In this document: positions 35,130 to 44,318 of the stretch, piece by piece
Numbering within the stretch: position 1 is the stretch's first letter
Layout of the letters: every line of letters starts with the position of its first letter
Source of the DNA: Streptomyces typhae
Lineage (GTDB): Bacteria > Actinomycetota > Actinomycetes > Streptomycetales > Streptomycetaceae
Length of the DNA: 64,000 bases
Assembly: GCF_009755605.1 (NCBI RefSeq)
Contig: NZ_WPNZ01000005.1
Location: 390,477 to 454,476 of the forward strand
Direction: 5' to 3'
Notes under the pieces: model-generated
What the model was told of the DNA's origin: nothing
The model's database searches: none
Seen by the model: only the letters and a program-made list of their open reading frames with translations
Position numbers and translations under genes: made by a program

Positions 35130-35597
35130 TCACCTTCTGACTTTCCTGATCGCTTCGGTGACGAGCGACTCGCTCGTCACCCTTCCGGCTTGCGTCAGTG
35201 AGACACGTACGTCGGCGGAGCGCTCGTTCATCATGTGCAGCCTGGCCTCGGCGCGTACCTCTCCGGGGCGTGTCACCGTCAGGTACCGCACGTCCAGGCG
35301 GGTCGTCACGAACATCATGTCGTCCTCCAGGAGGCTGCACAGGACGAAGCCCGCGGCCTGGTCGTGGATGCCGGCGACATGGCCGCCGAAGGCGACGTCC
35401 GGTTCGACGCACAGGTCGTCGGGGATGCGGAAGGTGACCGCGACGAATCCAGCGTGCCATTCCATCGCGACGACCTGGAGCGCCAGGCGCGCCACATAGG
35501 CCGGAACCGGAGTGCCTCCGGCGGCGATCTCGTCGAGCATCTTCTGCCGCATCGTCAGGGCACCTGACGGCGAGGATCCGTCCACGTACGCTGCCAC
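35130..35597 (-). CDS. Hotdog-fold protein, PaaI-like thioesterase or single-domain dehydratase
   Basis: 155 aa from GTG 35597; the AGGAAG site is very close to it, so an internal start such as the ATG of MRQKMLDEI is possible. Motif FGGHVAGIHDQAAGFVL (the PaaI-type active-site helix, with Asp) and FVTTRLDVRYLTVTRPGEVRAEARL identify a single hotdog domain. PaaI proteins hydrolyse aryl- and acyl-CoA thioesters. Reducing type II PKS systems use single hotdog proteins as dehydratases and no other dehydratase is seen in this operon, so that role is a reasonable alternative. Confidence 0.8.
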   Translation of the reverse strand: MAAYVDGSSPSGALTMRQKMLDEIAAGGTPVPAYVARLALQVVAMEWHAGFVAVTFRIPDDLCVEPDVAFGGHVAGIHDQAAGFVLCSLLEDDMMFVTTRLDVRYLTVTRPGEVRAEARLHMMNERSADVRVSLTQAGRVTSESLVTEAIRKVRR

Positions 35598-35645
35598 CTT
35601 CCTGGTCGTGGAGCCTTGGTGTGCGGCCTCGTCGCCGAGGCCCTG

Positions 35646-37118
35646 TCATGGGGCGGGACTGTGCCGGCCGGAGCGGCTGCGGCGGGCGATGAGCCAGACC
35701 AGGGCGGAGGCCAGCGCGAACGCCGTCACCACCACGACGAGGCCGAACATCATGTCGGTGCGCAGCGCCGGATAGTCCAGGGACGCCAGGTCCCCGCGGA
35801 AGCCCCGGAAGAACGCCACACCGATCACGGCCACGCCCAGCGACGAGCCGATCTGCTGCGCGGTGGACAGCGCCCCGGAGGCCGCCCCGGAGTCGTCGTG
35901 GCGGACCCGGGCCAGGACGAAGTTCAGCAGCGGCCCGAGCACCAGCCCGAGCCCGAGCCCTGTGAACACCATCGAGGGGACCATCGCCCACCCCAGATGC
36001 CGCCCCGAACCGCTGCCGCCGAGCGTGGCGATCATGAGTGCGCTGCCGACGACGCCTGTGACACACCCGGCGAGGATGGTGCGGGGCGCGTCGAAGCGGG
36101 ACACGATCCGCGCCGACCACAGCGACGTGAGCGTGCTTCCCACCGCGTACGGTGCCATCGTCGCCGCCGCCGCGAGCGCGCCGTATCCGAGCCCGTACTG
36201 GAGGGTGACGGAGAAGTACAGGAAGAAGGGCACCACCGCGGAGAAGTACACGAGATACAGGGCCAGGGCCAGCCGGAACGTGGGATCCGTCCACAGTCCC
36301 GGCCGCAACAGCGGTGACTTCCCCTGCCGTTCGAGGGCCGCCTCGAGCCGGAGGAAGACGGCGAGCAGCACCGGCACGCAGAGCAGCAGCAGCCATCCCC
36401 ACAGCGGCCAGCCCTGGTCACGGCCGATCGTGAGCGGTACGAGGAGCGCGACGAGGAGCAGGACGACGGTGAGCGAGCCCGCGTAGTCGAGACGCAGCCG
36501 CAGTCCCTTGTGCGCCGGCACCATCCGGGGCGCCAGCGCTGTCAGGACGATGCCGACGGGAATGTTGATCAGGAAGATCGGCCGCCATTGGAGCCCGGCG
36601 ACATCCGCGGAGATGAGCAGCCCGGCGATGAGCGGTCCCGCGATGGTGGCGCAGCTCACCACCGCGCCGAGCAGGGCGAACGCGCGCCCTCGGCGTTCCG
36701 CGCCCACCGCGATGTGCAGGACCGCGATGACCTGCGGATACAGCACCGACGCCGAGAGGCCCTGCCACACCCGGGCGGCGATGAGCTGCTCCGGGCTCTG
36801 CGCCAGACCGCAGGCGAGGCTGGCCAGGGTGAAGGACACGGCGCCGATCATGAACATGCGCCGCCTGCCGTACAGGTCCCCCAGGCGGCCGCCGGTGATG
36901 AGCATCACCGCGTACGCGACCACGTAGCCCGCGACCACCAGCTGCACGTCGGGCACGTCGGCGCCGAGGTCCCGCTGCAGACTGGGCACGGCGACGTTCA
37001 CGATCGAGGTGTCGGCGAGCAGCATGAAGGCGGCGCCGAGCACGAGCGCCGTGGCTCTTCTCTCCGCCGGCAGGAAGCGGGTGGGCGTCGACGCGGTCGG
37101 TGTCAGGGAGCCGCTCAT
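35646..37118 (-). CDS. MFS drug exporter, DHA2 (14-TM) type
   Basis: 490 aa with about 14 hydrophobic segments. Motif A GGRLGDLYGRRRMF follows TM2, the motif C-like region SCATIAGPLIAGLL is in TM5, and DTSIVNVAVPSLQRDL lies at TM1, all typical of DHA2 proton antiporters. ATG 37118 overlaps the stop of the acyl-AMP ligase gene. It probably exports the operon's product and may give self-resistance. Confidence 0.93.
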   Translation of the reverse strand: MSGSLTPTASTPTRFLPAERRATALVLGAAFMLLADTSIVNVAVPSLQRDLGADVPDVQLVVAGYVVAYAVMLITGGRLGDLYGRRRMFMIGAVSFTLASLACGLAQSPEQLIAARVWQGLSASVLYPQVIAVLHIAVGAERRGRAFALLGAVVSCATIAGPLIAGLLISADVAGLQWRPIFLINIPVGIVLTALAPRMVPAHKGLRLRLDYAGSLTVVLLLVALLVPLTIGRDQGWPLWGWLLLLCVPVLLAVFLRLEAALERQGKSPLLRPGLWTDPTFRLALALYLVYFSAVVPFFLYFSVTLQYGLGYGALAAAATMAPYAVGSTLTSLWSARIVSRFDAPRTILAGCVTGVVGSALMIATLGGSGSGRHLGWAMVPSMVFTGLGLGLVLGPLLNFVLARVRHDDSGAASGALSTAQQIGSSLGVAVIGVAFFRGFRGDLASLDYPALRTDMMFGLVVVVTAFALASALVWLIARRSRSGRHSPAP

Positions 37119-38668
37119 CCGGGGGCTCCGTGCGGTAGGAGCCGGTGCCGGCGGACCTTCATCGTGCCGGTGAGCGGGAAGTCGTCCCACGGCCGATACT
37201 CGACCCTGGTGTTCCGCGGCAGCTCCGCCGCGTCGCGGGCCTGCTGCCAGCGGCCCTCGTCGACCGGTTTGCCGTCGGTGGTGGCCGCCACCGCGGTGAC
37301 CGTCCCCTCCACGGAGACGATGACGACCTCCGCCAGCTCGGGGAGCTCGTCGAGCAGGACGTCCTCGGCGCGCAGGGTGCTGGGAACGCCGAGGACCTGG
37401 TCCACGTGCCGGTCGAGGAGTTCCACATGGCCGTCCGCGCCGAGCGCGCCGATGTCGCCCATGGGCCACCAGGTCTCACGTCCCGGCAGCGGCGCACGGC
37501 CGATCATCGACTCGGCGCGGGCGGGGGTGCGGACCTCGATGTGCCCGGGGGCACCGGCCGGGAGCGGCGACCCGGCGTCGTCCACGACGCGGATCTCCAT
37601 GCCGGGGAACGCCGTACCCACGTCGCGGGAGTTGAGCCGCCCCCGCTCGTGGAGGTCGGAGCGGGTGGTCATCAGGATCGTCACCGGGCCGGTCTCGGTC
37701 TGTCCGTACGCCTGGATGAAGGTCGGGTCCGGGCGGTCCGACGCCTCCAGGAGGGTCCGCAGCGTCCGCGGGTGGATCGCGTCGAAGCTGCTGATGTACC
37801 GCTCGACCGTGCTGAACGGACTGGGTGTCTCGCGCGCCAGTGCTTCCCAGCGCAGGAACATGTTCGGCTGCGCCTCCAGTGCCTCCGGCCGGTACCGCAG
37901 CAGCGCCTCGCGCACCGACGGCAGGTCCGGGGAGGTGATGCCGAGGAACGGCAGCCCGGTGTTGAGCACGGTCAGGAGCCCGGACGACATCCGCACATGC
38001 ACGAACGACAGGCACTTCGCGCTGATCCCGGCGCTGCCGAGGGACTGCACCACCCCTATCTGCGGGGCTACATGGGCGTACAGGGAGTCCACCGTGTGCA
38101 CGAGGAGCTTGGGTTTCCCGGTGGTGCCGGAGGAGTGCGTGATGAGGGTCCGGTCCGAGCCGGAGCGGCGGGTGATCCGATGGGGCGCCGACTCGCCGAG
38201 CTCGACGGCGCCTGCCACCGCGGCCTCGGGGGTGAGTGCGAGGACCCGGGCGGCGACCTCGCCCCACTGCCCCTGCCAGGGACGCAGAACCGCGGCGCCG
38301 TCGGTGTCGATCAGGAGGTAGGGCCGCTGGAGTTCCTTGAGGCAGTACACGAGGTCGGCCGGCTCCATCGTCACCGAAAGCAGCGCGGGCAGCGCACCGA
38401 TACGGGCGACGGCGCACTGGATCGCCTGGATGTCGAAGTGATTGGACTTGACCAGGGCGACCACCGCGCCCGGCCGCACTCCGGCACCCCACAACCGGTC
38501 GGCGTAGTCCGCGACGACCGCCGCGAAGTCGCCCACCGTCTCCGGGGAACGGCACGCCGAGATCCACGGCGTGTCCGCACACAGGGTGACCCCGCCATGG
38601 TCTTCGGCGGCGATTCCCGGCAGCAGGCCGAGATCTGCGCTAGGGAGCACGGCATCCTCCTCCGTCAT
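37115..38668 (-). CDS. Acyl-CoA/aryl-CoA ligase (ANL family), second ligase
   Basis: 517 aa from ATG 38668, overlapping the flavoprotein gene by 29 nt. ITHSSGTTGKPKLLVH (P-loop), IQAYGQTETGPVT, PMGDIGALGADGH, LLDRHVDQVLG and C-terminal PLTGTMKVRRHRLL with the catalytic Lys. It differs strongly from the ligase at 33256 and lacks the benzoate-CoA signature. Its place between the anthraniloyl-CoA-type monooxygenase and the exporter suggests it makes the CoA thioester that the monooxygenase uses. Substrate choice between the two ligases cannot be settled from sequence. Confidence 0.85.
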   Translation of the reverse strand: MTEEDAVLPSADLGLLPGIAAEDHGGVTLCADTPWISACRSPETVGDFAAVVADYADRLWGAGVRPGAVVALVKSNHFDIQAIQCAVARIGALPALLSVTMEPADLVYCLKELQRPYLLIDTDGAAVLRPWQGQWGEVAARVLALTPEAAVAGAVELGESAPHRITRRSGSDRTLITHSSGTTGKPKLLVHTVDSLYAHVAPQIGVVQSLGSAGISAKCLSFVHVRMSSGLLTVLNTGLPFLGITSPDLPSVREALLRYRPEALEAQPNMFLRWEALARETPSPFSTVERYISSFDAIHPRTLRTLLEASDRPDPTFIQAYGQTETGPVTILMTTRSDLHERGRLNSRDVGTAFPGMEIRVVDDAGSPLPAGAPGHIEVRTPARAESMIGRAPLPGRETWWPMGDIGALGADGHVELLDRHVDQVLGVPSTLRAEDVLLDELPELAEVVIVSVEGTVTAVAATTDGKPVDEGRWQQARDAAELPRNTRVEYRPWDDFPLTGTMKVRRHRLLPHGAPG

Positions 38669-40778
38669 GACCACTCTTCGAGATGGCACGGTCCGGTGTC
38701 CCGCGCAGGGCGAGCCAGGGCGAGTCCACCGTCGGCTGGTCGACGACGCACAGGTCCGCGCGCCCTGCCAGGACGATCGTGTCGACGTCGGACGCCGCGA
38801 TCGATCCCGCCGCTATCACGGCGAACGCGCCCTTGCCCCCGGCCTGGTTGCGGAGCCGGTCCGCGTACACGTCCCGGTCGGCCCGCGTCCCGGCACAGAC
38901 GTGGACCGCCGCCGCGCCGCGTGCCGCGAACTCGTTCGCGATCCCGGTGACCGCGTCGACGCCGTGGCCGCCCGGACACCACTGAGCGGGTGCGATGCGC
39001 AGGCTGACCGGCCGCTCGGCGGGCCACACGGCGCGGATCGCGGCGAAGACCTCCAGGGCGCGGCGGACCCGGTCGGCGGAGGGAGTCAGGGACATGCGGG
39101 ACAGGAGCGCGGAGAGCGGACGGCCGTGGGCGCAGTCCAGTTCCAGCAGGTCGAATCCGGCGGCGGCGCGCCGGGCCGCGGCGGCGAACTCGCGTCGCAG
39201 TTCGCCGAGGGGCTTGGTGGCGCCGTCGGGGCCGTAGTAGCCGAGCCGCACACCGATCTTCGCCGGCGAGTGGGTGTGGACGAAATCCACCACCCGCCGC
39301 CACCCGGAGACCTGTTCACCGCTGAACAGCCCGGCACCGCCGCGGGCGTCCGTGCCCGCGGCGGACACGGACACCGGCCCGGTCATCACCAGACCGGCCC
39401 CGCCGAGGGCGGCACCGCCCAGGTACACGAGCTGAAGGTCACCCGGCACACCGTCGCGGGCGGGGAACACTCCGGCTGCCCCGCCGGGGGCGATCACGAC
39501 ACGGTTGACGACGTCGAGGCCGCCGAGCGTGAACGGCTGGAGCATGGGCGGGCTCGTCCCGTCGGATGCGCTGCCGTGGCCGGGCGCGCTCGCCGGGCCG
39601 GGGGCCACCGGGCCCCCCGCCGCGTCGGCGAACCACCGTTCCGCACGGGCGATGAACGTAGGATCCCTCCGGCGCAGACTGGCGTAGGACACCCGGCGGC
39701 TGCGGGTCAGGAGGTTGACCGCGAACTGCTGCGGTTCCTGGTGGGTGTAGCGGTCGACGTTCTCGAACCACTCCCGGCTGGCCTGCGCGGCGCGCTGGAG
39801 GGAGGCGACCGCCGGGCGGCGCTCGGCCTCGTACGCGGCCAGGGCCGCTCTCGTGCTCGGCTGCTCCTGGAGGCTCCTGGCCAGGGTCAGCGCGTCGTCC
39901 ATCGCTATCTTGGTGCCCGAGCCGATGGAGAAGTGCGCGGTGTGCGCCGCGTCGCCGATCAGGACGACGTTGCGGTGCCGCCAGGTGTCGCACCGCACGG
40001 TGGGAAAGCGGAGCCAGCGCGAGTTGTTCCCGTACAGCTTGTGCCCGTCCAGGATCTCCTTGCACAGTTCGGCGATGATGCCGATCGAGCGTTCGTCGCT
40101 CTCTCCCGGGGAGAGCCGCGGGGGAGCGGCGGCCGCGAACCCGGCCGCGCGCCAGGAGGGTTCGGACAGCTCCAGGATCAGGGTGCTGGTGTGCCCGGAG
40201 TCGGGATAGGCGTGCACCTGTACGGCTCCGCCCGGTGTGTCCACGACGTAGAACTTGAACGAGTCGAGCTCCAGGTCGCTGCCCAGCCAGATGTACCGGC
40301 ACTTCCCGGTCTCCACCGTGGGCCGGAAGGCGTCGGCGTACCGCTCACGGATCAGGGAGTTCGCGCCGTCGGCGGCCACCACTACGTCATGGTCGGCGGC
40401 GAGGGCGTCCACGTCGGTGATCTCGCTGCTGTAGCGCACCGGGACACCGAGTTGAGCGCAGCGCCGTTGCAGGGTCAGGAGCAGCGCCGCCCGGCTCATC
40501 GCGGCGAACCCGTTCCCGCCCGCCGTGAACGTGGTGCCGCGGAAGTGCACGGCGATGTCGTCCCACCGGGCGAGCATCGGCCGCATCCCGGATACCACGG
40601 CCGGATCCGCGTGCTCGATCCCGCCGAGCGCCTGGTCGGAGAGGACCACCCCGAACCCGAACGTCTCATCGGGCGCGTTCCGCTCCCAGACGGTGATCTC
40701 CCGCGCGGGGCCGAACTGCCGGGCCAGCAAGCTGAAGTACAGCCCACCGGGACCACCACCGATCACAGCGATCCGCAC
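38640..40778 (-). CDS. Anthraniloyl-CoA monooxygenase-like bifunctional flavoprotein
   Basis: 712 aa, two flavin domains. Residues 1-390 are a salicylyl-CoA 5-hydroxylase-like FAD monooxygenase: VIGGGPGGLYFSLLARQFG, VVVAADGANSLIRE, VVLIGDAAHTAHFSIGSG. Residues 415-705 are an Old Yellow Enzyme-type FMN barrel: LQPFTLGGLDVVNRVVIAP, KIGVRLGYYGPDGA, FDLLELDCAHGRPLS, GIANEFAARGAAAVHVCAG. This fusion is the architecture of 2-aminobenzoyl-CoA monooxygenase/reductase, which hydroxylates C5 of anthraniloyl-CoA and reduces the ring to a 2-amino-5-oxocyclohexene thioester. With a dedicated anthranilate synthase in the operon this points to the same substrate. Whether the ring is dearomatised or only hydroxylated here is unknown. 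Confidence 0.88.
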   Translation of the reverse strand: MRIAVIGGGPGGLYFSLLARQFGPAREITVWERNAPDETFGFGVVLSDQALGGIEHADPAVVSGMRPMLARWDDIAVHFRGTTFTAGGNGFAAMSRAALLLTLQRRCAQLGVPVRYSSEITDVDALAADHDVVVAADGANSLIRERYADAFRPTVETGKCRYIWLGSDLELDSFKFYVVDTPGGAVQVHAYPDSGHTSTLILELSEPSWRAAGFAAAAPPRLSPGESDERSIGIIAELCKEILDGHKLYGNNSRWLRFPTVRCDTWRHRNVVLIGDAAHTAHFSIGSGTKIAMDDALTLARSLQEQPSTRAALAAYEAERRPAVASLQRAAQASREWFENVDRYTHQEPQQFAVNLLTRSRRVSYASLRRRDPTFIARAERWFADAAGGPVAPGPASAPGHGSASDGTSPPMLQPFTLGGLDVVNRVVIAPGGAAGVFPARDGVPGDLQLVYLGGAALGGAGLVMTGPVSVSAAGTDARGGAGLFSGEQVSGWRRVVDFVHTHSPAKIGVRLGYYGPDGATKPLGELRREFAAAARRAAAGFDLLELDCAHGRPLSALLSRMSLTPSADRVRRALEVFAAIRAVWPAERPVSLRIAPAQWCPGGHGVDAVTGIANEFAARGAAAVHVCAGTRADRDVYADRLRNQAGGKGAFAVIAAGSIAASDVDTIVLAGRADLCVVDQPTVDSPWLALRGTPDRAISKSGHDGGGCRAP

Positions 40779-40814
40779 CTCGACCTCCCCCGCACCGGGC
40801 GCCCCTGCAGACGT

Positions 40815-42623
40815 TCATGACCTTTCATCACGTTCTGTGTACGCACCGCGCTCCGTGGACGACGCACCGCGCTCCGTGGACCGGGCCGTGGCGGCCGACG
40901 GCGCCAGGATGTCCTCGATCAGCTGTGGCGGGACCGTGGCGTCGTCGAACCACCGGCCGCCGAGCGGCCGGGGAACCGGCATGATCTGGTCGTTCGTGTA
41001 GGACAGGACCTTGCGGTTGTAGCGCAGGATCTCGTCCCGGAGGTCGGCGGGCAGCTCCTTGTCGAGCAGGAGGGCCTTCTCCATCTCCCCGAGCAGTTCC
41101 CGTGTCTCGTCGATCGTTCCGAGGACGGCCTTGCAGAACCCCGCGGGGAGGACTCCGTACTCACCCTTGATCTCCACCAGGCGTGTGATCGCCTCATAGG
41201 AGACGTCCTGGAGCTGCCGCCTGCTGAGCCAGTTCGTCTCGTAGTTCAGCCGCCGGTACCAGAGGGGTTCGATCATGGCCTGGCGGTGTTCTTCGAGTGT
41301 GCGGTGGTGGATACGGTAGCCGTGTTTCTCCGGCTCCTCGAAGAACTGTGACCCCGGGTCGAGGAAAGGCACCATGGGGCAGATGAGCGGAAGGGCGGCC
41401 CAGCCGCCGAATTTCCGGATGATGCGTTCCGAGTACGCGATCGTGTCCATGACCGATTGCCGGTCCTGATGGGGCATGCCGATGAAGAACCAGATCATGA
41501 TGCCTTTCACACCGGCATCCAGAGCCCTCGGAATCCATTCCTCCATCTGCTCCATGGTGTAGTTCCCACGACCGGCGGCCTTGCTGATTCTCAGGTCGTG
41601 GGACTCGGGGGAGAGCATGATGTAGGAATCCGTCGACTCGCCCATTTTCTTGAGGATGTCGGGTGGCGTCAGGCTGAACTGCTCGAAGTGGACGCTCTTG
41701 TATCCGAGCTCTTTCACGGCGTCCAGGTACTGGTGCATCCGCGTTCTGTTCTCGGAATAGCACTGCAGCGCGTAGATCGAGGTGCGCTTCGCCGCCTCCC
41801 GCATGGTGCGCAGCTCTTCGACGACCAGATCGTTGTCCTTCTGCACCAGGGTCCTGCGGACGCCCATGATGTTGCGGTAGGCGAATCGGGAACCGCCGCA
41901 CCAGCCGCAGTCGTGCGCGCAGCCGGTGTTGGGCAGGGTCATGATGAGCTTGGACGCCGACGGCCCGCCGTCGGCCGCCTCGCGGTAGTACGACCAGTCG
42001 TTGCGGACGTTGTTGTAGTTGTTGTCCGGCGTGTGCGAGAAACCCGTGGTCCGGACGGCGCCGTCGGCCTTGTACAGCAGGTTCGGGATGGCCCGGAAGT
42101 CCCTGCTGCCCTGCCGGACCCTGGTGACCAGCTCGGTGACCGGGTCGAGGGTGTCGTAGCCCTGGACGACGACATCGACGCTCGGGTACTCGATCAGTTC
42201 CTTGGCGTAGTACGTCGCCGAGATGCCGCCGAAGATCGTGAGCGCGTCGGGGTGCACTGCCTTCACGACGGCCGCGAGCTCGACCGAGCCGTGGCAGTGC
42301 GCCATCCAGTGCAGGTCGAACCCGAAGATCGGTGCCTCGAAGCGGGCGAGTAATCGCTCGACGTCCATTTCGGGATGCAGCAGCATCAACGAGGCGACAT
42401 TCACTATCTTTGTGTCGAACCCGTGATCGGCCAGGCGCTGCTTTATGGAGAACCAGCCGATGGGGTAAATCTCGTAGACCGAGGTGACATTGACGCTGTC
42501 GCTGTCACTCAGATAAGCGAACAGCATGTCGTCGCGCTCGCGGAAGTCATAGACACTGGGCGCGTGCAGAAGAAAAAGATCCGCCTCGAGTCGCGACGTC
42601 GACGGCTGTTCCGTGATGGTCAT
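40815..42623 (-). CDS. B12-binding radical SAM enzyme
   Basis: 602 aa, first gene of the long operon. Residues 1-190 form a cobalamin-binding-type alpha/beta domain (SIKQRLADHGFDTKIVNV, ALTIFGGISATYYAKELIEY). The radical SAM cluster motif is NTGCAHDCGWCGG (Cx3Cx2C) near residue 230, followed by the TIM-barrel segments LSPESHDLRISKAAGRG and GIMIWFFIGMPHQDRQSV. A C-terminal helical region precedes a low-complexity Ser/Thr/Arg tail. Such enzymes methylate unreactive carbon or phosphorus, or rearrange carbon skeletons. I cannot name the substrate. The gene starts after a 360-nt non-coding stretch, so the main promoter probably lies there. Confidence 0.88.
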   Translation of the reverse strand: MTITEQPSTSRLEADLFLLHAPSVYDFRERDDMLFAYLSDSDSVNVTSVYEIYPIGWFSIKQRLADHGFDTKIVNVASLMLLHPEMDVERLLARFEAPIFGFDLHWMAHCHGSVELAAVVKAVHPDALTIFGGISATYYAKELIEYPSVDVVVQGYDTLDPVTELVTRVRQGSRDFRAIPNLLYKADGAVRTTGFSHTPDNNYNNVRNDWSYYREAADGGPSASKLIMTLPNTGCAHDCGWCGGSRFAYRNIMGVRRTLVQKDNDLVVEELRTMREAAKRTSIYALQCYSENRTRMHQYLDAVKELGYKSVHFEQFSLTPPDILKKMGESTDSYIMLSPESHDLRISKAAGRGNYTMEQMEEWIPRALDAGVKGIMIWFFIGMPHQDRQSVMDTIAYSERIIRKFGGWAALPLICPMVPFLDPGSQFFEEPEKHGYRIHHRTLEEHRQAMIEPLWYRRLNYETNWLSRRQLQDVSYEAITRLVEIKGEYGVLPAGFCKAVLGTIDETRELLGEMEKALLLDKELPADLRDEILRYNRKVLSYTNDQIMPVPRPLGGRWFDDATVPPQLIEDILAPSAATARSTERGASSTERGAYTERDERS

Positions 42624-42933
42624 TCACGGCCTCCCCTGGCTCTCTGCTCGCCAGTTCAAGATTCACCATCTTTTCCGCCACCCTAAAGGTTTGTCAAGGG
42701 CCGGTCGGCTAAAGGTTGCCCCACAGTGGATCTCCGCGCTTCGGCGTTAGTGGGACGGGTGAGTTCGGGAATGCGCTCTTCGGACCGGGGGTGGCCTGCG
42801 GGAACACAACGCCGCCTTGATCGCCCGGTGAACGGTGATCAATGCCGCCGCTCCGGGCGGCGGCCGACGACCGTGCGTCGCACACCTAATTCCCAGGACG
42901 GATGTCGGGTTCCCGGCAGCAGGTGCCGGCTGA
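42624..42933. promoter_or_regulatory. Upstream region of the long operon
   Basis: There is no convincing ORF. CTAAAGGTT occurs at 42683 and in the same orientation at 42709 (26 nt apart), roughly 60-90 nt before the radical SAM start on the opposite strand, a possible activator site. The rest shows nothing I can support. Confidence 0.4.
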
Positions 42934-42959
42934 GGAGGGAGTTTGACGACAGGCTCTAG
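42934..42959 (+). mobile_element. Solo terminal inverted repeat of the MITE seen at 63704
   Basis: These 26 bases match the right end of the MITE at 63857-63882 with a single difference (GGCTCTAG instead of GGCCCTAG). No left end is found upstream. It lies exactly between the biosynthetic operon and the dfr-thyA pair. Confidence 0.85.
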
Positions 42960-42981
42960 TACGGAGTGTGCGTACGGTCTG

Positions 42982-43524
42982 TCACCGTGTGTACGTACGG
43001 ATGCGATAGCGCAGCCCGGAAGTGGAGGTCAGCCAGCCGGAGTCCTCCGTGACCTGCCATCCCGCATCCGGGGTGGGGGCGTAGGTGTCGCCGTTGACGG
43101 TGGCGTCGACCTCCGTCACCGAGAGGGTCGTCGCGTGCTCCAGGGCGGCACGGTAGATCTGACCGCCTCCGATCACCCAGACCGCGGCGGGAGCTGCCGG
43201 TTCCACCGGTGCCGCGGCAGGAGCGGTCGCGGCGCCCGCCTCCGTCGGCCGGCCTGCGAGTTCCAGGGCCTCCGCGACGGAACCGGCGCGCTCCGCTCCC
43301 TCGGCCGCCCACCGCGGGTCACGCGTCACCACGATGTTGCGCCTGCCGGACAGCGGACGGAAGCGCGGCGGCAGCGAGTCCCACGTCTTGCGCCCCATCA
43401 CCACCGGACGACCGAGAGTGGTGGCCTTGAAGTGAGCCATGTCCTCCGGCAGCCGCCACGGAATCGCGTTGTCCGCGCCGATCACACCACCGGAGGTCTG
43501 CGCCCAGATCAGCCCGACGCTCAT
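42982..43524 (-). CDS. folA: Dihydrofolate reductase
   Basis: 180 aa. [29 protein letters not shown] carries the substrate-binding loop and the catalytic acidic residue of [29 protein letters not shown] and [14 protein letters not shown] (the NADPH-binding GG) complete the set. An Ala/Thr-rich insert of about 20 residues lies at 105-130. Its ATG overlaps the thyA stop, so the two are coupled. It regenerates tetrahydrofolate consumed by ThyA. Confidence 0.95.
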   Translation of the reverse strand: MSVGLIWAQTSGGVIGADNAIPWRLPEDMAHFKATTLGRPVVMGRKTWDSLPPRFRPLSGRRNIVVTRDPRWAAEGAERAGSVAEALELAGRPTEAGAATAPAAAPVEPAAPAAVWVIGGGQIYRAALEHATTLSVTEVDATVNGDTYAPTPDAGWQVTEDSGWLTSTSGLRYRIRTYTR

Positions 43525-44318
43525 ACCGCGACCGGTGCCTTGATGGCCGGGTGGTGCTCGTAGCCGAGCACCTCCACGTCGGCGTAGGCGTAGTCGAAGA
43601 GCGAGACGGCGCGGCGCAGACGCAGCTCGGGGAACGCGTACGGGGTGCGCGAGAGCTGCTCGGTCACCTGCTCCACGTGGTTGTCATAGATGTGGCAGTC
43701 ACCGCCGGTCCAGATGAAGTCACCCGGTTCGAGGCCGACCTGCTGCGCCACCATGTGCGTGAGCAGGGCGTAGCTGGCGATGTTGAACGGAACACCGAGG
43801 AACAGGTCCGCACTGCGCTGGTACAGCTGGCAGGAGAGCCTGCCGTCGGCGACGTAGAACTGGAAGAAGGCGTGACACGGCGCGAGAGCCATTTTGTCCA
43901 GCTCGGCGACATTCCAGGCGGAGACAATCATCCGACGGGAATCCGGGTCCTTGCGGAGTGTCTCCAGGACGTCGCTGATCTGGTCGATGTGCCTGCCATC
44001 CGGCGTGGGCCAGGAACGCCACTGGGCGCCGTAGACCGGCCCGAGGTCACCATTCGCGTCGGCCCACTCGTCCCAGATGGTGACGCCATGCTCCTGGAGC
44101 CAGCGCACGTTCGAGTCGCCGTTCAGGAACCACAGCAGCTCGTGCACGATGGACCTGAGATGCACCTTTTTGGTGGTGACCAGCGGAAACCCCTGCGAGA
44201 GGTCATAGCGTAGTTGGTGCCCGAACACACTTCGGGTGCCGGTGCCCGTCCGGTCGGCCTTGGCTGTTCCGGAGGTGAGTACCAGCTGCAACAAGTCTTC
44301 GTATTGGGTGTCCGCCAC
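43521..44318 (-). CDS. thyA: Thymidylate synthase, ThyA type
   Basis: 265 aa from GTG 44318 ([11 protein letters not shown]); longer starts reach into repeats. Conserved: [57 protein letters not shown] with the nucleophilic Cys, [31 protein letters not shown]. It makes dTMP from dUMP using methylenetetrahydrofolate and produces dihydrofolate, which the coupled DHFR recycles. Many streptomycetes rely on flavin-dependent ThyX, so a classical thyA-folA pair next to a biosynthetic operon is worth noting, although it may simply be a second copy. Confidence 0.96.
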   Translation of the reverse strand: MADTQYEDLLQLVLTSGTAKADRTGTGTRSVFGHQLRYDLSQGFPLVTTKKVHLRSIVHELLWFLNGDSNVRWLQEHGVTIWDEWADANGDLGPVYGAQWRSWPTPDGRHIDQISDVLETLRKDPDSRRMIVSAWNVAELDKMALAPCHAFFQFYVADGRLSCQLYQRSADLFLGVPFNIASYALLTHMVAQQVGLEPGDFIWTGGDCHIYDNHVEQVTEQLSRTPYAFPELRLRRAVSLFDYAYADVEVLGYEHHPAIKAPVAV

